DNA of 64,000 bases, from NCBI GenBank assembly GCA_008704415.1, contig VXIS01000047.1:62001-126000 (forward strand). Direction: 5' to 3'. The stretch comes from Sphaerosporella brunnea. Taxonomy: Eukaryota > Ascomycota > Pezizomycetes > Pezizales > Pyronemataceae. Below are positions 53,191-63,515 of the stretch, in pieces. Both the position numbers and the translations under genes were made by a program. Every line of letters begins with the position of its first letter. Within the stretch, counting starts at the first letter, position 1. The notes under the pieces were generated by a model that was not told the origin of the DNA, made no database searches, and worked only from the letters and a program-made list of their open reading frames with translations.

Positions 53191-54439
53191 TACAGATTAG
53201 TCTGCCAGCCTATAGGCTAACCTGGCGGGGTACTGGTGGTTATCATCGGCACCGCCAGCCTGGTCAGTAGAGAAAACGGAAGCGCTTTTCTCCTCCTTGC
53301 TGTCGGGAAACATCGACCGCATGTTCCAGCCCATTGGCAAACAATCCCAGTCCCGACTAGGACGTTCCTGTCACGAATGAGTGGTGCTCCACGAACGTGT
53401 TCCCAGTCACACACGACAGGTACCGGTAGCCTGACCACAATTGAAAAAATCTTCAGCTAGAATGTGCATGTTAGCGATAATTTACGATGCTGCCATTAGG
53501 CAGCATCACCGTTATCCACCCCACATTTACCCACTCAGGCTGCCGGGCCCGGGCACGGCCCTCTCGCGCTCAAATACCTCATTTTCAATGCTGGCACCTT
53601 TGCCGTCGCCGTGTCTTTCCAGGCTCTTCCTGTATACGTTCCATGTATTGACTGCCTGGCCGGAATTGGTTCAGGCTTCGTATGTGTCGGGCGGAGGAGC
53701 GCCTGGGGCTGGTTGACAGTTTGCAGTGATGTGAGGATAGATTCTTGAGGTGGGATTCAATCATCCTGTGGTGTTCGCCGCTGGGTCGTCCGAGTCGTGA
53801 ACCCTGAAACGCGTCCAGGACACCAGTTCAGGAATGAGGGGACTGGGGCGACAGAGTTTTGTTCGCATAGGGACTGGGACCGGCACATCTCTTCTACGAC
53901 TGCTTCCCGCTGGAGAACCTGAAAGTCCTCGTCTCACCCACTATATTCAATATACAGTCGTTTCTCTGTATGCTATGCTTCTTGTAAGGGAATCATTTGC
54001 GCATGGACATTATCCCCGTTGCATTTTCAGGGGCTAATGCCGTACTTTTCTGAATCTTGAGATCATGAGAGAAGACTACTGCTACGTATGCTGCTGGCGC
54101 TAAGGAACAACTGTCGTCCGCCTAGTTTTTCCCAAGCCGTGCTCGGTGGAGGTAGATAAGCTCATTAGAGCCACTATGTCGCGTTCTGCGAAATGATAAA
54201 TTGCAGATACCTGGTGACAATGACGGGGGGTTGTATTGCGTTCCTCATGAGCCGTCCAATCTGCGATGGAAAATAGTTCCTGAGCTGGCACTCAACTGTT
54301 GCTGTCGCGTTCTCTCAATCACCTACTTTCCAGCCCAGCTACCATGATCACAACCAGCCTGAAATGCCGCCGCGGTGTAAGCAAAAATCACAGGCGATAA
54401 TGGCTGGAAAGAGAATGATCAGAACGACGATGATGTCGA
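53191..54439. other. No gene seen
   Basis: Short conflicting frames only, none with a motif. Confidence 0.4.
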
Positions 54440-54560
54440 AGATCAGGACGATGAGGAGGATGAGGAGGATAAGGAACATAAGCAGGATGAGGAGGACGTG
54501 GAGGATGACAAGAATGAGGAGGATCAGGAGGGTAAGGAGGATGAAGAGGATCAGGGCGGC
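54440..54560 (+). repeat. Purine-rich GAGGAT imperfect repeat (acidic coding run)
   Basis: About 120 bp of GAGGAT/GATGAG-type repeats. In one plus frame it encodes almost only Asp, Glu and Lys, continuing to a short basic end at 54640. The opposite strand gives a spuriously hydrophobic frame. Whether the acidic frame was ever translated is unclear. Confidence 0.75.
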
Positions 54561-55009
54561 GAAGCCATGAAGCGGGGATTTGGACATCTGCTGGCGATGT
54601 TTTCCCGTGTCATGAAGTTAAATCGCCTTGCGAACTGAGACGGCAATGTGACGACGGGGGCACCAACACTGCCTCCATATCTTGCGGCGCAAGTGCAATC
54701 CAGAGTTCTGGGGCACCACAGGAACCCTAAAAGAGTAAAGAGATTTTCACTGACAACGGAGTTGTTGGCTACTCGTTGGGAATGAATGCTCCCAAAATCT
54801 GGCCCGCCACGGATGAATCTGTGCCTCGGTGGGTGCATGTATTTGTCGGGACCTAAGCCCCACTTGATAAGCATGGTATTCTCTGTACATACACAGCCAT
54901 GGCGTTTCTTTCTGCGTACTTTCAACAGTAATTTTGGAATCACAAGTCTGGCAAAGACGCCCCGGTAGTCGCCGTACCATAGGGTCCTGGTAATCATGAG
55001 GTTCCCCAT
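54551..55009 (-). CDS. Hypothetical 152-aa ORF
   Basis: ATG at 55009-55007 and 152 codons with natural composition: YGDYRGVFARLVIPKLLLK, then a basic KVRRKKRHG, then HRFIRGGPDFGSIHSQRVA and VSENLFTLLGF. No domain was recognised. The 3' end overlaps the purine-rich repeat region on the other strand, so the last residues may be artefactual. Confidence 0.4.
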   Translation of the reverse strand: MGNLMITRTLWYGDYRGVFARLVIPKLLLKVRRKKRHGCVCTENTMLIKWGLGPDKYMHPPRHRFIRGGPDFGSIHSQRVANNSVVSENLFTLLGFLWCPRTLDCTCAARYGGSVGAPVVTLPSQFARRFNFMTRENIASRCPNPRFMASPP

Positions 55010-55098
55010 CCTGGATATTTCACCTTCCAGGACACGAAACGACAGCTTTGAGAACCGATTTGCAGGCCAAACACATTTTGTGTGGCAAATCGTCTAAA

Positions 55099-55335
55099 TA
55101 GTGATGCCCACACCAGCTCGAAGCAATCCTCCAAGGTCAGCTCGAGCTGGCTCGTCTCGTAGAGGCAGAGGCTGGGGATCGCGTCCGAACTTTGGGTGAA
55201 CTGGAGCTGCAGCTCGAGCCGATCCTTCGCCCTCACCTCGAGGCGGCTCGGCTATTAGAGGACGAAGAATTGGATCGGCTCGTTTCGTCAGTTCGAGTTT
55301 CTAACTTGAGCTGACTCGGCTCGAGTCCATCACTA
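55099..55335. mobile_element. hAT-type MITE, 237 bp
   Basis: TAGTGATG at 55099-55106 and its inverted complement CATCACTA at 55328-55335 bound CTCGAGC-rich, non-coding DNA that matches the subterminal regions of the hAT remnants at 12203-13177 and 38697-38949. The flanking 8-mers CGTCTAAA and AGTCGAAA agree at 6 of 8 positions, as expected for an aged 8-bp hAT target duplication. It is a non-autonomous relative of the local hAT family. Confidence 0.75.
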
Positions 55336-55716
55336 AGTCGAAACAGGAACCTCTCCCCTGTACTGGAATGTAAGTCATACGCGTTTTCGATGTTTGATTA
55401 AAAAGCCACGGGCGACCTCATCAGCCAAAACTCAACGCAATAAAATCGCCATAAGGAAGGCAGAGCACCCGGCAGCGGCCATGATCCAAACAGTGGCGTT
55501 CCACCGCCATGATCTCAACGGGAGACATAGGGCCTACCAAGATTGCTAAAGCATTGCAGTATTTCAGAGACCTTACCCTACAAACAGGTGAAGGCGCCGA
55601 AGGGAGTCAAGATGCCTCCGACGCCAACGTGTGAGAGCTACCAATATCGGAGGTGGGTGCGGAATAAAAGTTTCAAATATATCGCTATTATCTAGGAAGA
55701 GCGTGAGTTTGATGAC

Positions 55717-56121
55717 ATGACAACGGCTCGCACCAATCCATATGCAATTATGCACTCCCTCGCCAGCGGCGGGAATCTACGGCACGGCGTTGAACACTCT
55801 AATTCAATATTGTTTGTTATTCGTCGTGTTGGTGGTGAGTATATATGCTGCTTCGAGGGTAGTGTGTATACGCCTGCGATGTCCTCGTTACCACAAGATC
55901 CAGCAAAGCAGGCCGGTCCGAATGTAGTTCCTCAGGACGACACGTCACGATTGCAGGTGGTGGTTTGCTGTTGTGCTGCGGTTTCGTATTGGTGCGTTGG
56001 TGTGTTTTTGAGTCCCAGTGCAAGACCGGCGAGCAGATCGGCCAGTGGGTTGCTGCAATCACTGGTTTCTTTTACAGGTAATACTGAGGCTGCTGACACC
56101 GCCATTCCTTTCCCTCGATAA
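55717..56121 (+). CDS. Hypothetical 134-codon ORF, possibly spliced
   Basis: ATG 55717 opens a frame with a polar start and a middle segment SLPQDPAKQAGPNVVPQDD. The DNA also contains splice-like signals: GTGAGT near 55833, and TTGCAG then TTCTTTTACAG before the last 16 codons (NTEAADTAIPFPR). Without splicing a Cys/Val-rich hydrophobic stretch interrupts the polar protein, so an intron is plausible. No family was recognised. Confidence 0.3.
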   Translation: MTTARTNPYAIMHSLASGGNLRHGVEHSNSILFVIRRVGGEYICCFEGSVYTPAMSSLPQDPAKQAGPNVVPQDDTSRLQVVVCCCAAVSYWCVGVFLSPSARPASRSASGLLQSLVSFTGNTEAADTAIPFPR

Positions 56122-58396
56122 GACCCCAACGCTCTTGCCGACCGATCCGACATTTGACGCGTGATGTCACCTGCTCACCTGGGCAGAGGGTCACTGCGCT
56201 GCTGAAGGATGTTGCGGAGACATCAATCTGGCAGCAGCTGCAGCGGGATGACCTGGGCTGCCGAGGCCTTCCTTCGCCGAATACGTCTTCTATATTGACT
56301 CGGCGACGCAGCGGACGATATTTATCTTGATGGTAGTTGATGGCTGCCGATTGCATTGAAACTGGTGATCGGTGGGAATGAATTCCCCTCTTCTGGCACC
56401 GTTGGTGCGTTGCGTTGTTCCGATCAGCTGGATCTTGCAATCGCATTGCCAGGCGTGCATGACATTTGATGACAGTGGACCATGGCGCAACAAAGTAGCA
56501 TTGTTCATCTTTACCCCGCTTGTTGTCAGCGGGCGTCAACGCCGTCAACAATCTCAAGCCCCACCGTTATACGCCGTCCCAACAATCGCCTGGGCCATCA
56601 AACACCGCGTGCTCTTTTTCGATCTCAGGCGGAAACCCTTCCATCTGACAACTGCGTCCAGGTCCCACCCTGCATAGTGGCCCGGGCCAATCGCAATCAC
56701 CAGCTGCGGCGCGACAGGGCTTGGTCAATGCGCGGCGCATCACCGATGCCCGCCCTGCAACCCGCAAATGGACGTGTGGAGGCAACTTTGACGCACCAAT
56801 CGCGATAACAGCATGTGGGTTTCGAGATCGCCCGCAGGATACGGAGGCTGCATGGAGCTGGCAGATTTCGAGTTATGCCCATACACGTTGCATTTTCGAA
56901 GCGCAGAAAGGCGCTCGTACAACGACTTCGGTGGAAGCAAGTACAAAAGTCGTGTGGCCGGGAGAACAGCCAAGGCAGGAGAAATGCGCATGAAAGACGG
57001 TACGTAGTGATTAAAGGTATAAAAACTGCGATAGCAGAGAGTGCGAGGGCAGTGTGAGCAGATATAAATTGCGATGGAAGTCACGCAACAACCATATCGA
57101 TATGTTGTCTGCATGGCCGTGAAGCAAACTGCACTGCACGCCACTACAGCAGGCACGGCATACAATCGAACGAACCGACGGCTCTGAACGCAACACCAAG
57201 CGAAACAAAAGCATAGCACCCATCCAGCGTGACGCACACCACCCGTGACGCGCAGTCCATCAAATCCCGCGTACTCACATCGCATCGGGAAGACGCGCGC
57301 CATCACGCCGGCGTTGTCATTTTTCGGAGGCTCTCCTCGGCGCGCGCATCGGAATGTTCGTTCGATTTGTTCCCATGGCGGTCAAACGCGATCAGAACGT
57401 AGTGAACCGCCTTCGCAGCCTGCCGCCGTGATCACTGCAGGCAGAGCACAACGCCTCGCGATGAAGGCTGTTCAGTGCGCGGGCCGCCTCAAAGCTGAAC
57501 CAAATGCGCAGCCACAGTCGTCGCCGGCTCCAGCCACCAGTAACCGAAACATCGCCGGCGTGCGGCAACACCATCGGGAACCCAGAAGTCTTCATGCGGT
57601 GGCCATCGTGCATTCGCGCGTTTCGCTTGCCCGTGGTCGCTCTTCTGAGGGGCCGGGTGAATGTCTCCTCCGACCGATGCACGTCTCGAGGGCTTTGACA
57701 ACCAACATGGCACCACGTACACCGCGGACCAGCATGCGGCACCGCCGCAAGGTGAAACGTGCTAGCCGTGCTGAACATTCACTGGCCGCGCACCGGGTCC
57801 AAAGCGACTCAACATATCGAGCCTCGCAAAACGCAGCGCCAATTACGTGTTCAGAACAGCGGGACATAGAATGTCCGGTAATCGTCTTACGCCCGCTTGT
57901 CGTGCTCGTTTAGTTTTTGCTGTACTCGGTTCGACCGCAGCGCCAGTCCTGATAGCCTGTTCTTCTCGATTCGACACCGGCTTTGGTGCAAGCCACGCAT
58001 CACCCCATGAAGCCTAAGTCCCGACGCAGGACTGGGCAGGCAACTCATACTGCGTTGGCTAATGGTGCTCGCATAGCGGTTGCAAACTTTCACACTCGTC
58101 ATCGAACGTAACACAGCACACTTGCTGCGGATCCTGTCTGCAGCCTGTAGCGTTGTTTTACATTCCCACGTTCACTCACATCCGCTGCCACAGGGGCCAT
58201 GTTCAGGTTTGTGCAGTCTGGTCGGCTGTCACAGAGACACAATGTACAAACCGGCGTTCTGCAACTCAGGAGGTGTGCGCAAGGAACGACATACACGCTG
58301 GTCGTCAATCGGGCTTTACATACACCCATTGGGTTATACTTGGCCTGCGTAGGTCGGTTCTGCGTGGAGACGCCGCCCACGTTCCGTTACGTGAGT
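56122..58396. other. No firm gene; GC-rich overlapping ORFs
   Basis: Long but mutually conflicting frames occur at 56740-57306 (-), 57245-57913 (+, no ATG at its 5' end) and 57392-57867 (-). They are Arg/Ser/Pro rich, as expected from GC-rich DNA, and lack motifs. Nothing else was recognised. Confidence 0.35.
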
Positions 58397-59989
58397 TCAC
58401 AGTCGTGGCCGTCGCAGGTTGGAGATAGGCAACCCGTCTGGATGCGGGGCTTTCTCGCTGCGTGCATGTACGACGAGCCGCGGAACGTTGAGTGTTGAAC
58501 GTGTGTTGTCTGCAGAAGAAACGAAGCTCTCTCTACCCCGCGTATTATATCCTTCTCTCGCCTCACGCGCTAAATCCGAACTTTTTACGCTTTGGAATGG
58601 CCATCGATCTCGGGAAAAGCCAAAAAGGGAAGGTCGAACAGACGCGATAGCGCCTCTCAAAGGGTCGATGTCTGTGAGTGCTTTAGCTGAGAAGCGATTG
58701 CGGGGTAGGTGCCAATTGTACGATCCTTCGGGGGTCTCGTCTCCGTAGCATGAGAGTGCGTCGGTGACGGTGTTGTCGTCTCCGGGGCGGTACTGTATCT
58801 GAAAGTTGCACTCGGAGAGCTGATCCCACCATCGTGCTAAGCGACCGGTAAGTTTTGTCGTGGTCATGAATTTAGAGAGGTTGCGGTGATCCGTGGTAAC
58901 CTCCACTCGGAATTTGCCGCGAAGGAAGTGCTTGTATCGGTTGAAAGCATAGACGATCGCGTAAAGCGCTTTGTCGTGGACAGCCCAGTTCTTTTCATGG
59001 TCGCGAAACTTATCAGAAAACATAACGACGGGACGACGGGTTCCATCAGGACCGTCCCGGGTGATGACTCCGGCGTAGGCGACGTGGGATGCGTCGGTTT
59101 CCAGATAGGCGAAGACGAAAAGGTCCAGGAAAGGGGCGAGCACGTGGTTGATGAATCTCTGGAAAACTGAGGGTGCCGTCGCGAGTCCAAAGCGCATCAC
59201 CTTGTGCTCGAATAATCCAAAGAACGTCTTGAAAGCCGTCTTGGATCCGTCACCGGGGCGGATACGAATGTTGCTGAACCCTCCTCGCACGTCGAACCTG
59301 GTGGAGACGGAGGCTCTCGGGAGTCGTTCCATAACCGTACGTACCAGAGCAAGGGGGTGTTCGTCCAGTGGGATTTTCGAATTAAGCTCTCGGTCATCTA
59401 CTACCCGTCGGAGTTGGTCGACACCTCGGGAGGAGGAGGCGGGGTCGGTCACAAAGAAGACGGGAGACGCGTTGCCGGCGCAAGAGGACTGGATAAAGCC
59501 CTTTTCCAGTTGCTAGTCCAGGATTTGCCGTAGGGTGGTCAGCTGTTGTTTGGACATGTCGTGCAGCTTGCATGCCGAGAGCTTTTCTCCTTCCCTTACC
59601 GTGATGGCGCAGTCTAGTCCAGAACGCGAGGGTGGCGATTCCTTTGCAGATTCGTCTGAGAACACTGATGAGGCGAAGCGCTTGGCGTAGTCCGGGATGG
59701 TGTCGAGCCAATTATCCGCGTTCCTGGTGAGTCCATTAACTAACGCGGTGCGCATGGCGAGGGTCTCTTCCAGTTCTTCCAAACGGTGTATGGTAGCCGC
59801 GCGAAGTCGTAGCAGGGTGTCAGCTTCTTCCAAGGATGCTTTTCGGCGGTTTTCTTCGGCCCCGATGGCGGAGAGCAGCCCCCCAGCTGAAAAGCCAGCC
59901 TTGGGGTTTCTCGAGGACGGGAGTGCAGTAGGCTTTTCCTTGCTAGAGGTTGCAGGATCAGTGATATCGGGGACGACGGGGACAGACAC
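58397..59989 (-). pseudogene. Second gypsy element: pol relic with RT active-site deletion
   Basis: One minus frame from 59989 to 58397 with TAG at 59513-59515. Order: linker (EEADTLLRLRAATIHRLEE), RT start (QLEKGFIQSSCAGNASPVFF; LRRVVDDRELNSKIPLD), and RT core to RFINHVLAPFLDLFVFAYL. Just after YL (about 59100) the frame runs straight into RNase H ETDASHVAYAG. The YLDD aspartates, RT thumb and connection are thus deleted in frame. RNase H keeps D120, D188 and D231 (numbering from 59452), but Ala replaces the usual Glu in HDKALYAIV. The frame ends after RNase H, with no integrase. It is clearly dead. Confidence 0.9.
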
Positions 59990-60363
59990 AGTCGGGGGGT
60001 TCTGTCAGTACCACCCCCCGAAGATTCAAGCTTACCGATATTTCGTAATTGGTCAACATAGTGGGGGAATTCTTGATTGAGGAAGCTCATTCCCAAGACC
60101 ACTGGGTGAGAAGGGTAAAGCCTGGTTACCAGGCAGGTCACAGAATATGGCGTGTCATTTACCCTCAGCTGAAGAGTTGCCGAGTAGTCTATGACTCCTT
60201 TTTCGCGTTTAGAACCATCAAGTAGTCTCAATATAACCCGAGAAGGTAACCGTTCCATTGAAACCCCGTTACGCTTACAAAAATCAAAATCCACGAAATT
60301 CCTCATTGCCCCACAAGCCAACAAAACAAAAAGCGGAACTGACTGTTCTTCTCCGGCTTCCAA
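59990..60363 (-). pseudogene. Second gypsy element: inactivated protease
   Basis: This frame reads PLFVLLACGAMRNFVDF, the protease active-site loop with the catalytic Asp of D-[ST]-G-A replaced by Ala, then hydrophobic strands ending VVLGMSFL. A C-rich run near 60000 carries a frame change into the downstream pol frame. A CTCTCTACAG just upstream (about 60400) could be a splice acceptor joining it to gag. Confidence 0.8.
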
Positions 60364-60460
60364 AGCGCCTGGGAGTGTGATCTCGTCAGTCCGATTCTGT
60401 AGAGAGGTGAGAGAAAAATAAACAATTTGGGATTTCTCATTTTTTTGTAAGGGACAGCGT

Positions 60461-60473
60461 GGGGGGGGGGGGG
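60461..60473 (+). repeat. G13 homopolymer
   Basis: Thirteen G in a row between the gag and protease relics. Prone to slippage in replication and sequencing, so the local frame is unreliable. Confidence 0.9.
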
Positions 60474-60540
60474 AGGTAGACAGGACGTACCGGAAAATTC
60501 CGAGCTAGTTCTGGTCCCTACAGAGCTAGCAGGGCCCCCC

Positions 60541-61443
60541 CTATTCTTCAACCGCTCCTCCGCGAGCGGCGAAGCGTTTGAAGCGGGGGCAAAGACCCAT
60601 GGCATCTCGGCAAAGGTTATCCGGGACGTTTCCGTTGGCGGGTGATCCCGCACATCCGGTCTGGCGACAGAACCAACAGCGTCGGGTATCCTTAAGCCTA
60701 TCTTTTAAGGCCTGGCTCTGGTCGGCGTCTCCTCCTTCAGAAAGCGGGCCCCTGCAATCCTTAGGAACATCCGTGGGGACGGTGGCTCCGGCGGCGGTTT
60801 TCTCGATGGGGGCGGCACGGACGGCGACAGTGGCGGGCTTGGCGCTGCGGCCCGGGGCATCTTGCTTCGGGTACTGGACGTACCAGCGAGGTTCCAAGAT
60901 CCGGTACATTTCTTCCAGGGTGAGGTCCATGGGGTCACAGCAATCGTCAATGCCAAGGACAGGGGTCGATCTCACAGTCCGAAGGTTGGAAGGCGACAGG
61001 GCGGTCCGGAAACACTCGGCCACCATCGAGGTCGAAGTCTTGTGGTGGATCTGGACTTCAGCTTTCCGGCAGAGGGTTTCGAACTCCAGGCGGAACCGGA
61101 CGAAAGTGAAGCCATGTCCAGTGAACTCTCTGAGCTTGTCGCGGGCCGATTTGACCACCGTGGGGTCCTTGAAGGCTCCCTTGATCATACCGATTAGGGG
61201 AGCCAAAACCTCTTCGGAGGTCGCCGCAGTATCGGGGATTCTGAAGGTTTCCGTGGCCGCCCGTTCCGCTGCGTTACCGGTGAAGAGTCCGATGCAGAAG
61301 TTGACGAGGAGCAGAAGACCTGGCTTTCCCAATTTGTCATAGAACGGGAAGTAAGCTGGGAGGAGAAGTTGGATTTGGGAGGTCCATTCCAGGAGCGAGG
61401 ATCCTTGTCCATCGAAGGTAGGGAAATCCGACATGCGAGGCAT
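60541..61443 (-). pseudogene. Second gypsy element: Gag, ~300 aa
   Basis: The ATG at 61443-61441 opens PRMSDFPTFDGQGSSLLEW, typical of fungal gypsy Gag N-termini. A helical capsid region follows (SARDKLREFTGHGFTFVRF; MVAECFRTALSPSNLRTV) and a Cys-containing end (RRCWFCRQTGC..LCPRFKRF). The canonical CCHC spacing is not kept, so the knuckle is variant or degraded. The frame itself is intact. The reading frame is also open 20 codons upstream to a TAA, without ATG. It belongs with the protease and pol relics just downstream. Confidence 0.8.
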
Positions 61444-63515
61444 GGGGACAGAGGCGGGGCTTACCGGGGCAGTTCCGTTGGGCGGGCAGACGTGGTCGAC
61501 CAATCCTTAGACAATTCGTAAGAGACTTCCCCAGGAAGAGAGCGAGGCGTATTCCGTAGGGGCAAGCTGTACCAGGTCCTGAAGTTCCTCGATGTGACGG
61601 CAATTTCCTTTCTCAGTTGTCATCAGCTGTTTGCAACTGCAGGACACTTCCCCCAGCAGGGATTCTGTGGGTGTGGCTTGCGATGATTCCAGTGGTCGTG
61701 TCTGTGGTGGTTGACCCCGACTCGGTGGGCGGAATGCAGCGCTAGTGGGCTTTTTTAGAGACTATCCGTAGAGTGGCATGCTGCCGTTCTGTAGCTGGGA
61801 CCGAGGCTGATCCTGCGATCCTCACCATGGGTACCGGGATGATTCAACCGGCCTGACCTTCGATGTGGAATGAGCTTTCTTCGGGGACGAATTCGCGGCC
61901 TGTCATTTTCGAGTGTGACGTCGATCACGGCTAAGGCCACAATGGGCACCAAATGCTTCCAGCTGTCTACCAGGTGTGGCGATGAGCGGAGGCCACAGCC
62001 CGCCCAGCGCGGTGAGGAGCGGCAATAGGCTCCGCCCGCAACTTGGGGGGATGGGCGTTCTGGTTTGGTGTTGAGGAATCACTTTATCGTGGTAGGCCAT
62101 TATAAGTACGGGTGTACTCAACTCGATCCACCGCCCACCAGCTCATCCAGCATCTACCGGGGCAGTTTTCAGATATTTGTGCTGCTGCCACCGCTCACCA
62201 CGTCGTTTCGGGCGATATCGGAGCGCAGCAGCAACAAGCAGGCTGCCTCCAGATCTAGATGGCTGTCGGCATATATCGCCAGCGGATAGGGGTGAGTCAC
62301 TGCAAGATCTGAATCATACATGGACTCCTGGACCACAAGCTGGAATACTTATATGTGTTCAAGGTCTTGCGCAAATTCCAGTCGCCTTACAGCGTACGCG
62401 CTACCATGCAAACCACACAAGACGCAGAGTCAAACCCCGGGAAAGCCACGCCTAGACGAGGTATGTTCACCGCCCGCAATATCAAGCGTGATGTCTCCAC
62501 TTTTGACATGGCGACCGACCGTTCAAGAGCCATGCGAGGAGTCACCAGGCATGGCGTATACCGAAGTTTCAGCGCCAGGCTGCGGATGTCCCCATAGTCA
62601 ATGGCCTGCTCAACGGTAGCACAGTTGCCCACCGCGCGCGAGATATAGTCCATAGTGCGTTTTGGAAAGACAAGGTCGATATGCTGTTCTGCTGCCGGTG
62701 CCACCAGTTCCGGTAGCGCGGCGCGGCCGGGCGCAGACTGGTGCAGGTTGAATCCTGGCAAGGATCTCGCCGCCAGTCCGATAATCAGCACATTCCGCTC
62801 GCGGGTGTCATACATGGGAGTGCAGCCGGTGCCGTCGGCGGTTCCAATGCAGGACAGTGTAACGGATGGAAATAAACAGGACGGAATGTGGATAAGGCTT
62901 CAGGCTGGGGTCTGAGGAGCGGAGACAGAACGTAGACGCCACTGCAACAAAAGGGGCACCCAGGTTATACTGCTATACCTCAAGAACAAAGGGCTGCAAG
63001 CTACGAAGGTATGCATTCCAACGTAGGAGAAAGAACAAGAGTGCATTGTTGCACGAAGAGGAAAGGCTACGTGCAGGAGATATAGCACCTTTTTATACCT
63101 TTCCATGGCAACAAACAGAAACAAACGGAGACCAAAACACAAATTGATTAGTGCTAGTTGTGGGTCAGGAGAGGTCCATGTCTATTATGGGTTCAACCCG
63201 CGGTAGGTGGCTCGCAACGTACATCATGCGTCACTCAACTCATATCTTGGACCCTGCACCGTCACTGAACCCACATACCGCTCCCTACCCAATGAAACCA
63301 CAACCCCTTGTCAAGACAGAATAACTCTCTGAACCCGCGTGCGTACGCCTTCCCATTCAAAACGGTGTTTCCTCTGCTGGAATCCATTTATACATCGTCA
63401 AGAAGTTGCCTGGAATGGGTGGTTGGTGTCTACTGGCGTCGACCGTCACACTGAGCTCAGCTATCTCCAGGCGTTCTCCTAGCATCGGAAGGTCCAGCGT
63501 TGTACGTTCGGCGTC
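61444..63515. other. No firm gene
   Basis: Leader or flank of the second gypsy element, then short conflicting frames (for example 62387-62815 on minus, 142 codons without motif). I looked for a matching LTR pair around 58.4 and 61.5-62 kb and could not identify one. Confidence 0.4.

Noticed and set aside
54348..54587. 79-codon minus frame that is almost entirely Leu/Ile, resembling a membrane protein
   Set aside because: It is the complement of the GAGGAT purine repeat, so the hydrophobicity is a by-product of repeat composition.
57245..57913. 222-codon plus frame
   Set aside because: No ATG at its 5' end, Arg/Ser/Pro-rich composition expected from GC-rich DNA, and equally long opposing frames.
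61444..62200. LTR pair for the second gypsy element
   Set aside because: I could not find matching TG...CA-bounded repeats around the gag and pol relics; a self-alignment would be needed.
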